DNA of 64,000 nucleotides from Diabrotica undecimpunctata. Its lineage: Eukaryota > Arthropoda > Insecta > Coleoptera > Chrysomelidae. Positions 48,476 to 58,436 of this stretch are shown piece by piece. The stretch is taken from NCBI RefSeq assembly GCF_040954645.1, contig NC_092809.1, positions 83,290,389 through 83,354,388 on the forward strand, given 5' to 3'. Below the pieces are notes generated by a model that saw only the letters and a program-made list of their open reading frames with translations, did no database searches and was not told the DNA's origin. The translations under genes were made by a program, and so were the position numbers. How positions within the stretch are numbered: position 1 is the stretch's first letter; every line of letters begins with the position of its first letter.

Positions 48476-49162
48476 ATGATGAAGGTCGTTCAGCAAGAGC
48501 AGACGCTACCAATTGATAAATTGGACATTGTCCAAAAAACAACCAACAGTAAACATGGTAAATTGCTACCGAATTCATTCAGAGCGATTATTTGCGGTCC
48601 AAGTGGGTGCGGCAAAACGAATGTTATGCTATCTCTTCTATTCAATCCGAATGGCGTCAAGTTAAAAAATGTCTATGTTTATTCGAAATCCCTCTTTCAA
48701 CCGAAATACCAACTACTGCAAGATGTAATAGCGCAAGTTAAAGGTGTAGGATATTACCCATTTAAAGACAACGAAGAAATTATTAGTCCCAGCGAAGCTA
48801 AACCTCACTCTGTGTTTTTATTTGACGATGTTGCATGCGATGGTCAGCAAAAGATTCGCGAGTATTATTCCATGTGCAGACATAAAGATATCGATGCCGC
48901 TTATTTATGCCAAACATATTCAAAAATACCGAAGCAGTTAATTAGAGACAACTGTAACATGATTGTACTATTCAAGCAAGATGAGATAAATTTAAAGCAT
49001 GTATTTGATGAGCATGTATCACCCGACATGTCATTTGATGAATTTAAAAAAATTTGTTCTGAATGTTGGTGTGATAGGTATGGTACTCTGGTAATTATAA
49101 AAGATTTTGCTCTCAATAATGGGCGATATCGCAAAGGATTTGATAAATATATAAAATTGTAA
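48476..49162 (+). CDS. ATPase: DNA-packaging ATPase (FtsK/HerA-A32 type)
   Basis: The open frame begins at ATG 48419, but ATG 48476 is preferred because it clears the divergent PLA2 start (228 codons). Walker A is GPSGCGKT (about residues 41-48), Walker B is VFLFDDV (about 113-119), and a sensor-like LCQTYSKIP follows. This is the genome-packaging ATPase found in Polintons, adintoviruses and nucleocytoplasmic viruses. It pumps DNA into the capsid. It is intact and leads the rightward cluster. Confidence 0.9.
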   Translation: MMKVVQQEQTLPIDKLDIVQKTTNSKHGKLLPNSFRAIICGPSGCGKTNVMLSLLFNPNGVKLKNVYVYSKSLFQPKYQLLQDVIAQVKGVGYYPFKDNEEIISPSEAKPHSVFLFDDVACDGQQKIREYYSMCRHKDIDAAYLCQTYSKIPKQLIRDNCNMIVLFKQDEINLKHVFDEHVSPDMSFDEFKKICSECWCDRYGTLVIIKDFALNNGRYRKGFDKYIKL

Positions 49163-49186
49163 GATAATTGTTTAGTTGTCATCACA

Positions 49187-50230
49187 ATGTCAGATGATAC
49201 GGTTGCCATTGCGCTTCGCAAGAAGAAAGTCGCCGAATTGGCTAGATCAATTCGCAAAAAATATTTGGCATTAAAATTAGGTCGAACAGAACAAGATGAG
49301 TCCCTAAATAAACTGTTTAAACCACTCTCGAAACCTCTCAAAGATATTGCACAATCATCAAAAACGTTACATAATACTATCACTAACAAGTTTGAACAAG
49401 TTAAAAAAGAAGAAATGAAAAAGGAAGAGGAGGAGGAGGAGAAGAATGGTGATGATGATGATGATGTATTTCTTGATGCACCTGATCTAGCGGTACCTAA
49501 TGAAAACATTATTCAAGAACCAATCGAGATTCCGATGGATGCCACAGACGAATATATTGATCAATATCCTCCAATAAGTCACAAGTACATAAAAGAATAT
49601 TTAATAAAAGACGATAAAATTGATAAAAACTATGGACCATTTTACGATTCTATTAGTGGCTGGATAATGGGAAAACGTCGAATAAACTTTGACAAACGCA
49701 ATGGAGACATAATAATAATTCGAGAACGTGATTTAGAAGAACGTAGGTTAGGTGGTACGCCAGGTCTATATCAACTTTTATTTTATGCCAACCCTGAACA
49801 GTATAATGATGAGGATTTACAAAAGTATAAAACACTGTTGAAAAACACAGAGATTCATCTGGATACCTTAGGACGTCTTAAAGGTTCTAGTGGAGAAAAA
49901 TACCATTCTATTATTAAACCTCTATTCAAACCATCTGATACAGCAATGAAAAAGCATGCAACTCGATCCAAAAAAGAACTCGAACACAGAACGAAAACAA
50001 CAACAACAACAACAAGATCATCTTCATCTACGACCAAAGGAACGGGATTGGATGACTCTCGTTTAACATACAACACTGCCCCCATAGAGTATATTTATTG
50101 GGATGATCCAAATGAGTTAGTTGAACGTCTTAAACTATTGGTGGCTTTGAAAGACGCCGGCAACACATCTCTCGACAACGAAATCGTAGCAATCATCAAT
50201 GAACTAAAAGAAGCTAATATAATAGAGTAA
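49187..50230 (+). CDS. conserved Polinton protein, DUF8207-like
   Basis: An intact 347-codon ORF starts 24 bp after the ATPase. A basic N-terminus is followed by an acidic Glu/Asp run (about 76-94), a conserved central block (NYGPFYDSISG, then GTPGLYQLLFYANPEQY, about 148-205), a Thr/Ser-rich low-complexity linker (about 270-288) and a C-terminal block YWDDPNELVERLKLL. I associate the central block with Pfam DUF8207, found in many arthropod Polinton-related proteins, but cannot verify the number. Function unknown. Its position suggests a virion or DNA-associated structural role. Confidence 0.75.
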   Translation: MSDDTVAIALRKKKVAELARSIRKKYLALKLGRTEQDESLNKLFKPLSKPLKDIAQSSKTLHNTITNKFEQVKKEEMKKEEEEEEKNGDDDDDVFLDAPDLAVPNENIIQEPIEIPMDATDEYIDQYPPISHKYIKEYLIKDDKIDKNYGPFYDSISGWIMGKRRINFDKRNGDIIIIRERDLEERRLGGTPGLYQLLFYANPEQYNDEDLQKYKTLLKNTEIHLDTLGRLKGSSGEKYHSIIKPLFKPSDTAMKKHATRSKKELEHRTKTTTTTTRSSSSTTKGTGLDDSRLTYNTAPIEYIYWDDPNELVERLKLLVALKDAGNTSLDNEIVAIINELKEANIIE

Positions 50231-50256
50231 CTGGGAATGTCAGTATCATTTCCACT

Positions 50257-51201
50257 ATGAGTGTCGACAAATTCGGTCATCACTCTCGTAACAGTAGTAG
50301 TAATGCCCAAAAGGTGGCACGAGTTACATTTCCACATACGTCTGACGGAAATATTAATGCCGAAAATGTGAAAATTTGCAATGTCAAGGATCCATCAGAC
50401 AATGACGATGCTGCAACGAAAAAATACGTTGATAAACAAATCAATGAGTTGCGTAAAACCACACTTCCACTTCTCGAGTGTGAGACCAGAATCAAAGATG
50501 ACTTGAATACATTTAAAAGCGAAATGGAGGAAACTCTAGACACTGCTACAAAATTAATTGCAGATGATATACGTGATTTAGGAAAAGAACTAGATGATAT
50601 ACATAACATCGCACTTCCCCTTCTCGAACAAAAGTGGCAGGAAATAATGAAAAATGATTTGAATACTCTAAAAAAGGATACGGAGAACAATATAAATATG
50701 TTGAACAAACTAATCCAAAATGATTTGAAAACACTGAAGAAGGATACGGAGAACAATCTAAAATCTGCTCTCGAGCAAAAGGTACAAAAAATAATCAAAG
50801 ATGGTCTGAATACACTAAAAAATGATACGGACAACAGTATAAATATGCTGAAAAAAATAATCCAAGATGATTTGAATACGAAAAAGGATATAGAGGATGC
50901 TCTTGAGCAAAAGTTACAAAAAATAATCAAAGATGGTCAGAATACAATAAAAAATGATGCGAAGAACAGTATAAATATGTGGAACAAACTTATCCAAAGT
51001 GATTTGAATACACTGAAAAAGGATATGGAGAACAATCTAAAATCTGCTGCAGAAACAGTTGCAAAGCATACGATGTACGATATAAAGATGGAAGAGAGGA
51101 TAAAACAAGTGGAACAATCATTAAAAAGCATAGTAGATAGCGTTCATTCATGGGATATAGACAAACGTCTTAAGGTAGTGGAAGGTGTGATGAAAAAATA
51201 A
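50257..51201 (+). CDS. coiled-coil fibre-like protein, candidate attachment protein
   Basis: 314 codons, intact. The N-terminal 60 residues contain MSVDKFGHH and the DPSDNDDAATKKYVD motif, a segment seen at the base of many phage and viral fibre proteins. From about residue 70 to the end it is an almost continuous charged coiled coil built of imperfect repeats with LNTLKKDTENN and QKIIKDG cores, each about 45-50 residues. There is no clear globular head. The stop codon overlaps the integrase start (TAATG at 51199-51203), suggesting coupled translation. Role inferred: a trimeric fibre, perhaps attachment. It could be another structural coiled coil. Confidence 0.65.
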   Translation: MSVDKFGHHSRNSSSNAQKVARVTFPHTSDGNINAENVKICNVKDPSDNDDAATKKYVDKQINELRKTTLPLLECETRIKDDLNTFKSEMEETLDTATKLIADDIRDLGKELDDIHNIALPLLEQKWQEIMKNDLNTLKKDTENNINMLNKLIQNDLKTLKKDTENNLKSALEQKVQKIIKDGLNTLKNDTDNSINMLKKIIQDDLNTKKDIEDALEQKLQKIIKDGQNTIKNDAKNSINMWNKLIQSDLNTLKKDMENNLKSAAETVAKHTMYDIKMEERIKQVEQSLKSIVDSVHSWDIDKRLKVVEGVMKK

Positions 51202-52121
51202 TGTCTAAAGAAAAGAAAGAGGTGGTGAACGAATTGCATAAACCAGCACGAAAAAACTATCCTCGTCGTCGAACAATAATCAAAGGAATCGATGACTTGT
51301 GGCAAATGGATTTGGCTGAAATGCGTCCTTATGCACATCAAAATAAAAATTACAAACTAATACTAGTTGTAATTGATTGTTTTTCAAAATTTGTGTGGAC
51401 ACGTCCTCTAAAAACGAAGACTGGTGAGGAAATTACTCGGGCATTTTCGGATATTCTCGCTCATACTCGACGAGTCCCAAAAAACTTACAATCTGATCAG
51501 GGAACCGAATTTTACAACAGAAAATTTCAAAATTTAATGAAAAAACATGAAATTAATCATTACAGCACCTACACAATCAAAAAAGCTGCTATTTGCGAAA
51601 GAGTTATTAGAACGTTGAAAGCAAAGTTGTACAAGTATTTCAGTTTACATGGATCGTACAAATGGTTAGATGCTCTACCCATAATCACCGAGGAATACAA
51701 CAACACAAAACACAGTAAAACAGGATACAAACAGGTTAACAAATCCAACGAAAAAGCCATTTTAAACAAAAGTTATACTCATTTAAAGATTGCCGGTCCA
51801 CGAAAGTTTAAAGTTGGCGACATTGTACGTGTATCAAAGGCAAAACATTTCTTCGAAAAGGCATACACGCCCAATTGGACTACTGAATTATTTAAAATTG
51901 TACAAGTTATGATAACAAATCCTATAACGTATTTGCTCGAAGACATGCAAGGTGCGCCGATTAGTGGCGGTTTTTACGAAGAAGAATTGCAGAAAACATC
52001 AAGCCCTGACATATACCTGGTCGAAAAAGTACTCAGACGAAAAGGCAATAAGATGTATGTGAAATGGTTAGGAATGGATAGCAAACACAACAGCTGGATA
52101 AATAAATCGAATATAGTTTGA
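51201..52121 (+). CDS. INT: Polinton retroviral-type integrase with chromodomain
   Basis: 306 codons, intact. The DDE core is visible: Asp37 in LWQMDLAEM, Asp99 in LQSDQGTEF and Glu133 in ICERVIRTLK, 34 residues apart. The C-terminus (about 265-306) is a chromodomain (LVEKVLRRKGNKMYVKWLG, HNSWINKSNIV) that may guide insertion to chromatin. The N-terminal zinc-binding domain of longer integrases is absent. It catalyses insertion with 6-bp target duplication, matching the TATATT copies flanking this element. It overlaps the fibre-like gene by one base. Confidence 0.95.
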   Translation: MSKEKKEVVNELHKPARKNYPRRRTIIKGIDDLWQMDLAEMRPYAHQNKNYKLILVVIDCFSKFVWTRPLKTKTGEEITRAFSDILAHTRRVPKNLQSDQGTEFYNRKFQNLMKKHEINHYSTYTIKKAAICERVIRTLKAKLYKYFSLHGSYKWLDALPIITEEYNNTKHSKTGYKQVNKSNEKAILNKSYTHLKIAGPRKFKVGDIVRVSKAKHFFEKAYTPNWTTELFKIVQVMITNPITYLLEDMQGAPISGGFYEEELQKTSSPDIYLVEKVLRRKGNKMYVKWLGMDSKHNSWINKSNIV

Positions 52122-52275
52122 GGATCTGTATTTCGATTCGCCGCGTAGACATACACTTTTCTAAAAAAGGCTTACAATTAACCACAAGGAGTGGGGAATG
52201 ACAAAAGTATAAATTTAAGACAAACTACGATGTTTAGTTTACACCCATTTCGTCAACGGTATTCGAAACAAGAAG

Positions 52276-53040
52276 ATGATGAGCTCTCAAGATAGTGGTT
52301 ATGACAGTCAGCCTGTTAATTTCGATGATGATAGCAGTGAATTTAGTATAGAATTTGACTACGATGAAGATGGTCAACCACCTAGTCCTGGCGCCGAATT
52401 AGATCGAGTATTGGCAAAATTTGAAGCAGCAGCCACAAATGAAGTATATTGTTTATTGGAAACTACATATCCAATGAGCTCTCTCCATATAAAAATTGGT
52501 CTATCTCCAGCTCGAGATTTTTCACCATCCATCATTCTGTGTAAACATGGTAATTTTAACAGAATCAGTTTAAGCACATTCGAGTGGAAAGCCATAATTG
52601 AGTGGTTTAAAGAAAAAATGAGTGATTTTTTCCAAGCAGATCTACCGACTTATGCGGATGAGTATGATCCCATCGAATTTATGTGTGGTGATTTCTGCAA
52701 ACTAAGACAATTGGTGATGGAAAATGTAAAGTTGCTGACAATCGAGAAATTTGGGGTCGCATTTTATTTGTAGGAAGATGACGTCAACCAAATTATAGAA
52801 GCAGACCAGAGCATGATGTCGCATAGAGTGGTGCTGTTAAAGAGTTTACAATTTCACGAATACTATATAAACATTTCAACTTTCATCAAGAACAATTTTG
52901 GTGCTATAGACTCTTTACATGGACCAGTTGAAGCCTTCGCAGCATATTGCAATATTTGTCCAAACACTTTGTTAAGTTTAGCTTTAAAGGAATTTGTATA
53001 TTATTATAAAATTAAAGTTGTAAATGATTTAACTGAATAA
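52276..53040 (+). pseudogene. unknown Polinton protein, one in-frame stop
   Basis: ATG at 52276. The frame runs 165 codons to a TAG at 52771-52773 and then continues open in the same frame to 53040 (255 codons overall). The N-terminus is acidic and Ser-rich (SQDSGYDSQP, DDDSSEF). A central part (LSTFEWKAIIEWFKEKM, DFCKLRQL) and a C-terminal helical part follow. I have the impression of similar proteins in arthropod genomes but know no function. A poly-A signal overlaps the final stop (53036-53041). Read-through of TAG is possible but unproven. Confidence 0.6.
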
Positions 53041-53041
53041 A
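53036..53041 (+). terminator. poly-A signal of rightward cluster
   Basis: AATAAA overlapping the last stop. A second copy is at 53087-53092. Confidence 0.6.
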
Positions 53042-53365
53042 TAATATTAATATAAATATGTTGTCTTTTATTTGTAATCTAACATAAATAAAACCAAAAA
53101 AATGTAAGATTACACAAATTTATTATTAAAACTTACATTATAAAATTAATACTATTTTTTTTATATTTACAAAACTACAATTTACAAAAACTTTGCGATA
53201 AGTGATCTTTTCTTTTTTTTGTTCTTATGAGTAGCCATATACTAAAAGAAGATAATTATTTATGCATAGTGCATCTACATTGAAAGAACCAAGTAGTATC
53301 AAACAAGACATGATCAAACGAATTTTGACACCAATTATCTGTTTTTCTGCAACAACAAATACATG
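53041..53365. other. convergent intergenic region
   Basis: AT-rich gap between the rightward cluster and the end of the polymerase gene. It contains poly-A signals for both strands (minus-strand AATAAA at 53119-53124). No convincing ORF. Confidence 0.6.
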
Positions 53366-56300
53366 TTATTCAACAAGATAATGTCCCCACGGAAGCGTAT
53401 TAAATGATTTTGGTATTAAGTACCTCTTATCGTCATAAGGACTAAGAGCCGTTTTGGATTGCTCGATGCTGAATACTGAGTGTTGGTACGACCGAATATA
53501 TCTTTGGCTCGCGGTTTGAATTTTGAATTCTTTAAGACATTTTTCATAGTCTTCGTACGTAATTTTATTTCGAACGACGTTATATTTCACTCCTTTTGCT
53601 TTTTTCGTTATTCCCAAATTTCCTATGTCACATTCAATTCTCTCTTTGTTTAGTTGTTTTCTTTCTAGACGCTGTCTCTCTTTTTCCCCCTCCTCGTCAG
53701 TTATTTGCAGTTTAAATGTGTACATTTTTAATCGTAATCCAATAAAATGTGTAATTATTTTCCCATTTGCCTCATCCTTCATTAATCCGGGGATTTTTTA
53801 TTTAACCTTTCTATTTCGTATGGGTTGTTTTCGGCATAGTCTGAGGTATCGAATTTACTTGGATGCGCCTTTAATACCTCTCTATATGCATCTGAACATT
53901 GCAATTCATAAATAAAGCTATCTGTATCCATGTACAACAATGAACAGTTTTTCTCTCCCATCGTTGGAAGCATAAAGTTGTAGTGAAAATCATACATACA
54001 TAATTTGGATATATCGAGGATTGCTGCGCCTATATACAGGGGTTTATTAAAACATACCTCTGCTTTCTTTAGTTCAATGGCAACCAAATTTTCGCTAAAG
54101 ATCGTACGACTGTGAAATCGACTACTTGCAATCAGATTTCTGACTCCGTACCTTCCATGCCACTTTTTACATAATTTTACAATACGATGACGTCTTATGT
54201 TCTCCATGGTCTTGCCGAACACAGCATTATTCATCAATTTGAACAAATTTTTCTCAAAACTGTTGGTGGCTGCCGCCCGTAAATTTGTATTTAACTCGAT
54301 ATACGGTCGCAGCCACGCAGATTGATTAAATTTCAAAACTTTATGTATCTTTGTTAAAATTAACCCGTTGGCTAATGCCTGTTTAAGATTTCTATAATGC
54401 ATAATATATTTGGTTTTGTGATATAAGGTTGGTATTAACTTTGGCAATTTTGAACCGGGCGGAATGCGGTGTTCGGCAGCAAATGGAAAATCTTTATGTT
54501 TGTCGTGTAATTCGCGTGGATACTCCAAGTCAACTTGGAAAAAATAGCCCTCCTTTGCATCATCCTGTATTGACATAATATCTATATGGCCTTCGGGAAG
54601 ATTACCAACACCAAATTTGGTTACGTCTTCAATCCACTTGAATCCTCCTATTGGTAAAGCTTCACTCATGGCCCAGCCATACAGATTGTTTACATCTAAA
54701 TAGAGGATGTACTTAGAGGGCCGTGTGGGATCATACGACGAAATGTATTTGTTGTTGGCCTCCGAATATCTGTTGCTACAAACAGATATCCCACCTCTTA
54801 TGGCTTTTTCCATAAACAAGATCATATCCACATCTTTTAGCAATTCTAATTTACATTGTGTGTATCTCAACATACAATCCCAAGTGTATCCTGGCATAGT
54901 ATAATACCATGCTGGATCTAATTTATATGTGTCTCGACATTTTTGTCGAAACTGCTCAAACACATCAGCCAACAGCAGAATATCTGTTTTCAAATACAAA
55001 TAGCTATATTCTCCCAAATTTTTACAATTAAATTTCTGCCAAACATTTTGCGCATGAGCATACTTCTCTTCACTAATGTATTCATTATTTAACTTACTAT
55101 AAAAATGGTTAATTTTGGGTAAAGAGGTTTCATCCAATTTTTCCAAACTATCAATATAATCGTAACAAAATACTCCTTTATAAGTTAACAAATTAAATGT
55201 ATCATTATCTAATTGACTAAATTCTCGTTTTAAAATCTTTTTTTCTGATATATCTAAAAGAGATGCCAATTCATCCAGTGAAGCTCCCATAAATCTTAGA
55301 GAATCAATAAATCGTAATTTAATTTGATGTTCGTCAGATTGTAATGTAAATGAAATGTATTTTTCTTTGTTTATGGGAAGTAAGCTCAAGTGCCCATGCT
55401 TGCAAAGATCTATAATCATAAAATGCGAGTCGTAGCCACTAAAATTATGAAATACGATTGGGACGACAAACAATTTTTTAAAGTTCAAATTACATGCTTG
55501 GTGCGCAAATCCCCGTACTTGTCCCGTAAAATGATCGTGATCTACAATTGTATCTGTAGCCAAAAAGCGTTTGCCACAAATATGACAAACAGTTGCTCCA
55601 TTTGTGTTGGGCTTTTCGACCATAGGTATAATTGTCTTTATTTTGGAATTTACAAATTTGGAAATTTCGGCCATTTCTTTTGCGAACCACTCCATGCAAT
55701 TTTCACCTCTATAGCTATTAAAAATAAGATAAACTATCATCGTAAGCACATTTCAAATAATAACCTGCACTAAAAGATACATGTTTCTGATATTTTGCTG
55801 TTTTACTCAATGAGACATTTGAATCTGTAAAATTATGTAATTGGCATTCAAAATCAGCATAAACTATAAACGGAGTTGTTTGTTTGTATGTAAAATTGCG
55901 AAAAGCCACATGATCGTATTTAGGAACAGTCATTTTGCATTTATTCATATCTGAACACATTTCTTCGTGCTCTGCTAGTTTGCTTTCGCTGTGAAAATAG
56001 TTTAAACAACGATCGCAAATATATTTTTTACGTGTGTTTTTGTTCAATTGTGATTTTACTAATTTTCCCAAATCTTTAATCCAACAATAATGAAGGCGTA
56101 TTTCAGTCTGATCATCATCATCTTCTGGAGGATCATCGTAATCGTTTAACTTTGGGAAATATTTATCCTGTATTAGGAGCAAATTAACATGCTTTTCCAT
56201 CTTTTGCGGTGTCAGTCTGGCAGGTACTACTTCATAAAATTGTTTGTCCTTCACTACGTTTAATTCTAATGCAAACACATTGACAGATATGGCGTTTGAT

Positions 56301-57220
56301 TTTTCGAATTTTGAAATTTGGTTTAATGGCATTGGGCTTTCTAATTTGTCTGTTTGCAAAACAGTAGAATAATGTGGATATTTCGAAACTCGTTGTGGAT
56401 TTGTAGGAACTGGATACAGAGCGCTAACAATCGACCAATAAAAACAAGCCTGATCAACGTTATGCACATTAATACAAGCCTTTTTATTGCTAATCTCTTT
56501 TGGCAAGTCAATGAACGATGAACCGTTTCCTATTTCTACTTTATTAATATTGACTTCTAATGAAATTACTTTAGACAGAGCAGCACCCGAATCTTTTTCT
56601 GCAAATTCAGACAGCTTTGTAAAAATTTTATCCTTAACATTTTCACTAAACCAAAGATGTAAATCGGTCGATGTGTCTATAATAGCATTTTTAGTGTTAA
56701 AATATCTTAAATCTAAACTTTCAGTATCACTCGATTTTTTAATGAATTCGCCGCAAAATGTAGTATTGACTTTAAGAATTCTATTTGTTTTTAAAATAAT
56801 TTTAATTTTTCTGCTAAAAATAATATAACAATCATTTAGGAACTGTGTTAAGTCCTTATGCACTAAATTAACTATAACTCCAGTTTTAATTCGACTAGCA
56901 AAACACGAAATGACATTTTCCCATTTAACTCTATTGCGTAATTTTGAATTAAGCCCCAACCCAACGTACTTATTATTGAAATTTAAAATAATTTGCCTAA
57001 AATGCTTAAAATGTCCTATGTAAGTTTGCAATTTTCTAACTGTTCCTACGGATAGTTTACTGTTTTTAATTACTTTACTACATCTAAAAATTTGACTATT
57101 TAACCGTCTTGTCCAAACTTTACGATCTCTTTCAGTGAATTTATCGAAAATTATTTTACTAAGCTTTTTAATAATGTGCATCAAATCATCAGACTGTTTA
57201 ATCACTTGTTTTATATGCAT
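53366..57220 (-). pseudogene. PolB: protein-primed family B DNA polymerase, two frameshifts
   Basis: Three overlapping frames: 57220-55718 (500 codons), 55749-53782 (655) and 53782-53366 (138), about 1,285 codons in all. Exonuclease motifs: VYADFEC (Exo I), HNFSGYDSHF (Exo II), YLYLKTDILLLADVF (Exo III). Polymerase motifs: LDVNNLYGWAMS (A), LMNNAVFGKTMENI (B), YMDTDSFIY (C). A CxxC...H...C finger (ICDRCLNYFHSESKLAEHEEMC) precedes the exonuclease, and an endonuclease VII-like module (CHICGKRF, VDHDHFTG, HQACNLNF) lies inside it. Breaks are single-base, in a T-run near 55720-55724 and an A-run near 53793-53798. The enzyme copies the element from protein-primed ends. Confidence 0.95.
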
Positions 57221-57261
57221 GGCTACTCACACAGACAAACAATAAGAAAAAATCACTTACC

Positions 57262-57564
57262 TTATTCAACTATCTTAAAGGATGCTAGGAGTCTGCTTTT
57301 TCCAATATCAACTTCCCCTTCGTATATCAGCGAATAGTTTCCGCTGTTGAGGTCCGTTATTGCTGCTTGGTAGGCTTTGGTTACCCGCTATGGTAAGAAA
57401 ACAACTTCAGCGCCTAAATCCAGCAGAACTGTATCCCCAAATTGTGTTGTTACCACCTTTGCACTGCGAATGGTAAATTTTTCTCCAATTTGCAGATCTT
57501 TAAGTTTTTTTATTGGCTTACATTCTGCAACCAAGGATGAATTATTTAGTTTTGATAGATCCAT
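57262..57564 (-). pseudogene. small OB-like/DNA-binding Polinton protein, one in-frame stop
   Basis: Minus-strand frame from ATG 57562-57564 to TAA 57262-57264 (100 codons) with one TAG at 57388-57390. Sequence such as KKLKDLQIGEKFTIRSAKVV and FGDTVLLDLGAEVVFLP suggests a small beta-barrel of the kind found in arthropod Polintons and likely to bind single-stranded DNA. That is an inference. It lies 41 bp upstream of the polymerase start and probably shares its transcript. A splice acceptor (TTGTTGTTGTAG) sits directly before its ATG. Confidence 0.55.
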
Positions 57565-57818
57565 CTACAACAACAATAGAACAAACTATAGTTTTTCCGC
57601 TTAACGTGAATGAACAAGAAATCGAACTACGAACAGCGGAGAATACTTCTTATAAAAAATAGCAGACGTGAAATGTTTTACAACACCCAAATAGATAAAA
57701 AGGACATAATAAATACTGCATGAAATACGAAAAGAGAGATGTACAATTCTCATAAAATACAATGATAAAAAGGACATAATAAATACATAGAAATATACAA
57801 AAGACAAACACCGCTTAC
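57565..57818 (-). other. candidate intron in the 5' leader of the polymerase transcript
   Basis: On the minus strand a donor AAAG/GTAAGC (exon ends 57819) and an acceptor with a pyrimidine-rich tract and TAG directly before ATG 57564 define a 254-bp intron. A second strong donor AAG/GTAAGTG follows the stop of the small gene (intron start 57260). The nearest AG before the polymerase ATG would leave only 38 bp, so that splice is doubtful. Confidence 0.5.
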
Positions 57819-57819
57819 C

Positions 57820-58133
57820 TTTATCAGATATCTGTAAGTTACTGCACACCGTATTGACTACTGCGAACTTGTTGTTGTTGTTGTATGTTTGCGATGCGAA
57901 CTGTGACACCGTATGCGCTCCTCGGTCTTTTAAAGAACAGAGCAGCATATCGCCCCACGCGAGCCCAAGTTGCGTCAACCTAATACGCCTACGGTACCAT
58001 CAACTGATCCGTTTCATTGATAAGCAACACCTTGTGTTCTAGAAATGCTCATATTTATATATTTATTTTTATTTCTTTAACTAATTTTTATGGTATACAA
58101 TAAATAGATATTGCGGTAAGCGAATCGTTGTTA
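57820..58133 (-). promoter_or_regulatory. upstream leader of polymerase transcript, non-coding
   Basis: Probable promoter and first exon of the leftward early transcript, with an ACAACAACAACAACA stretch near the 3' end of the exon (about 57870). An open frame runs through (to 57978) but resembles no protein. Confidence 0.35.
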
Positions 58134-58328
58134 TCAATTTAGAATTTTGTTAATGTGGTTGCTGATATCATCATACATTTTACAAAATGTAGCAACTGCG
58201 GTTTTCTTTCCGGTGTACTTGTTTTTCCAATGATTAAAATAAAATTTGTTATCACACTTGTTTACGTGTTTTGAATTATGCGGTACCGCGTTATCACGAG
58301 GCTTCATCCTGTTTGCTAACAAATGCAC
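58134..58328 (-). CDS. small basic ORF, unknown
   Basis: 64 codons, Lys/Asn/His-rich (KHVNKCDNKFYFNHWKNKY), in the gap between the polymerase and metalloproteinase transcripts. No family recognised. It could be a chance frame. Confidence 0.25.
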   Translation of the reverse strand: MHLLANRMKPRDNAVPHNSKHVNKCDNKFYFNHWKNKYTGKKTAVATFCKMYDDISNHINKILN

Positions 58329-58390
58329 TATTTTAACATATTATTATATTTTAAATATTTTAGTATATAATTCTGTTTTTGTGAATTTTG

Positions 58391-58398
58391 TATAAATA
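58391..58398 (+). promoter_or_regulatory. TATA box of metalloproteinase gene
   Basis: TATAAATA 46 bp before the ATG at 58437. Confidence 0.55.
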
Positions 58399-58436
58399 AC
58401 TATAGTACCAATTTTTGGATATTAGTATAAATCAAG

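Noticed and set aside
48901..49509. 202-codon minus-strand ORF
   Set aside because: Antisense shadow of the ATPase and the DUF8207-like gene, with a Ser run from the Glu/Asp stretch.
50280..50930. 216-codon minus-strand ORF
   Set aside because: It is the antisense shadow of the coiled-coil gene; Phe/Ser-rich composition comes from the Lys/Asn-rich opposite strand.
57601..57978. 125-codon minus-strand ORF upstream of the OB-like gene as a protein
   Set aside because: It runs through a likely splice donor into intron sequence, and its start region looks like a 5' leader.
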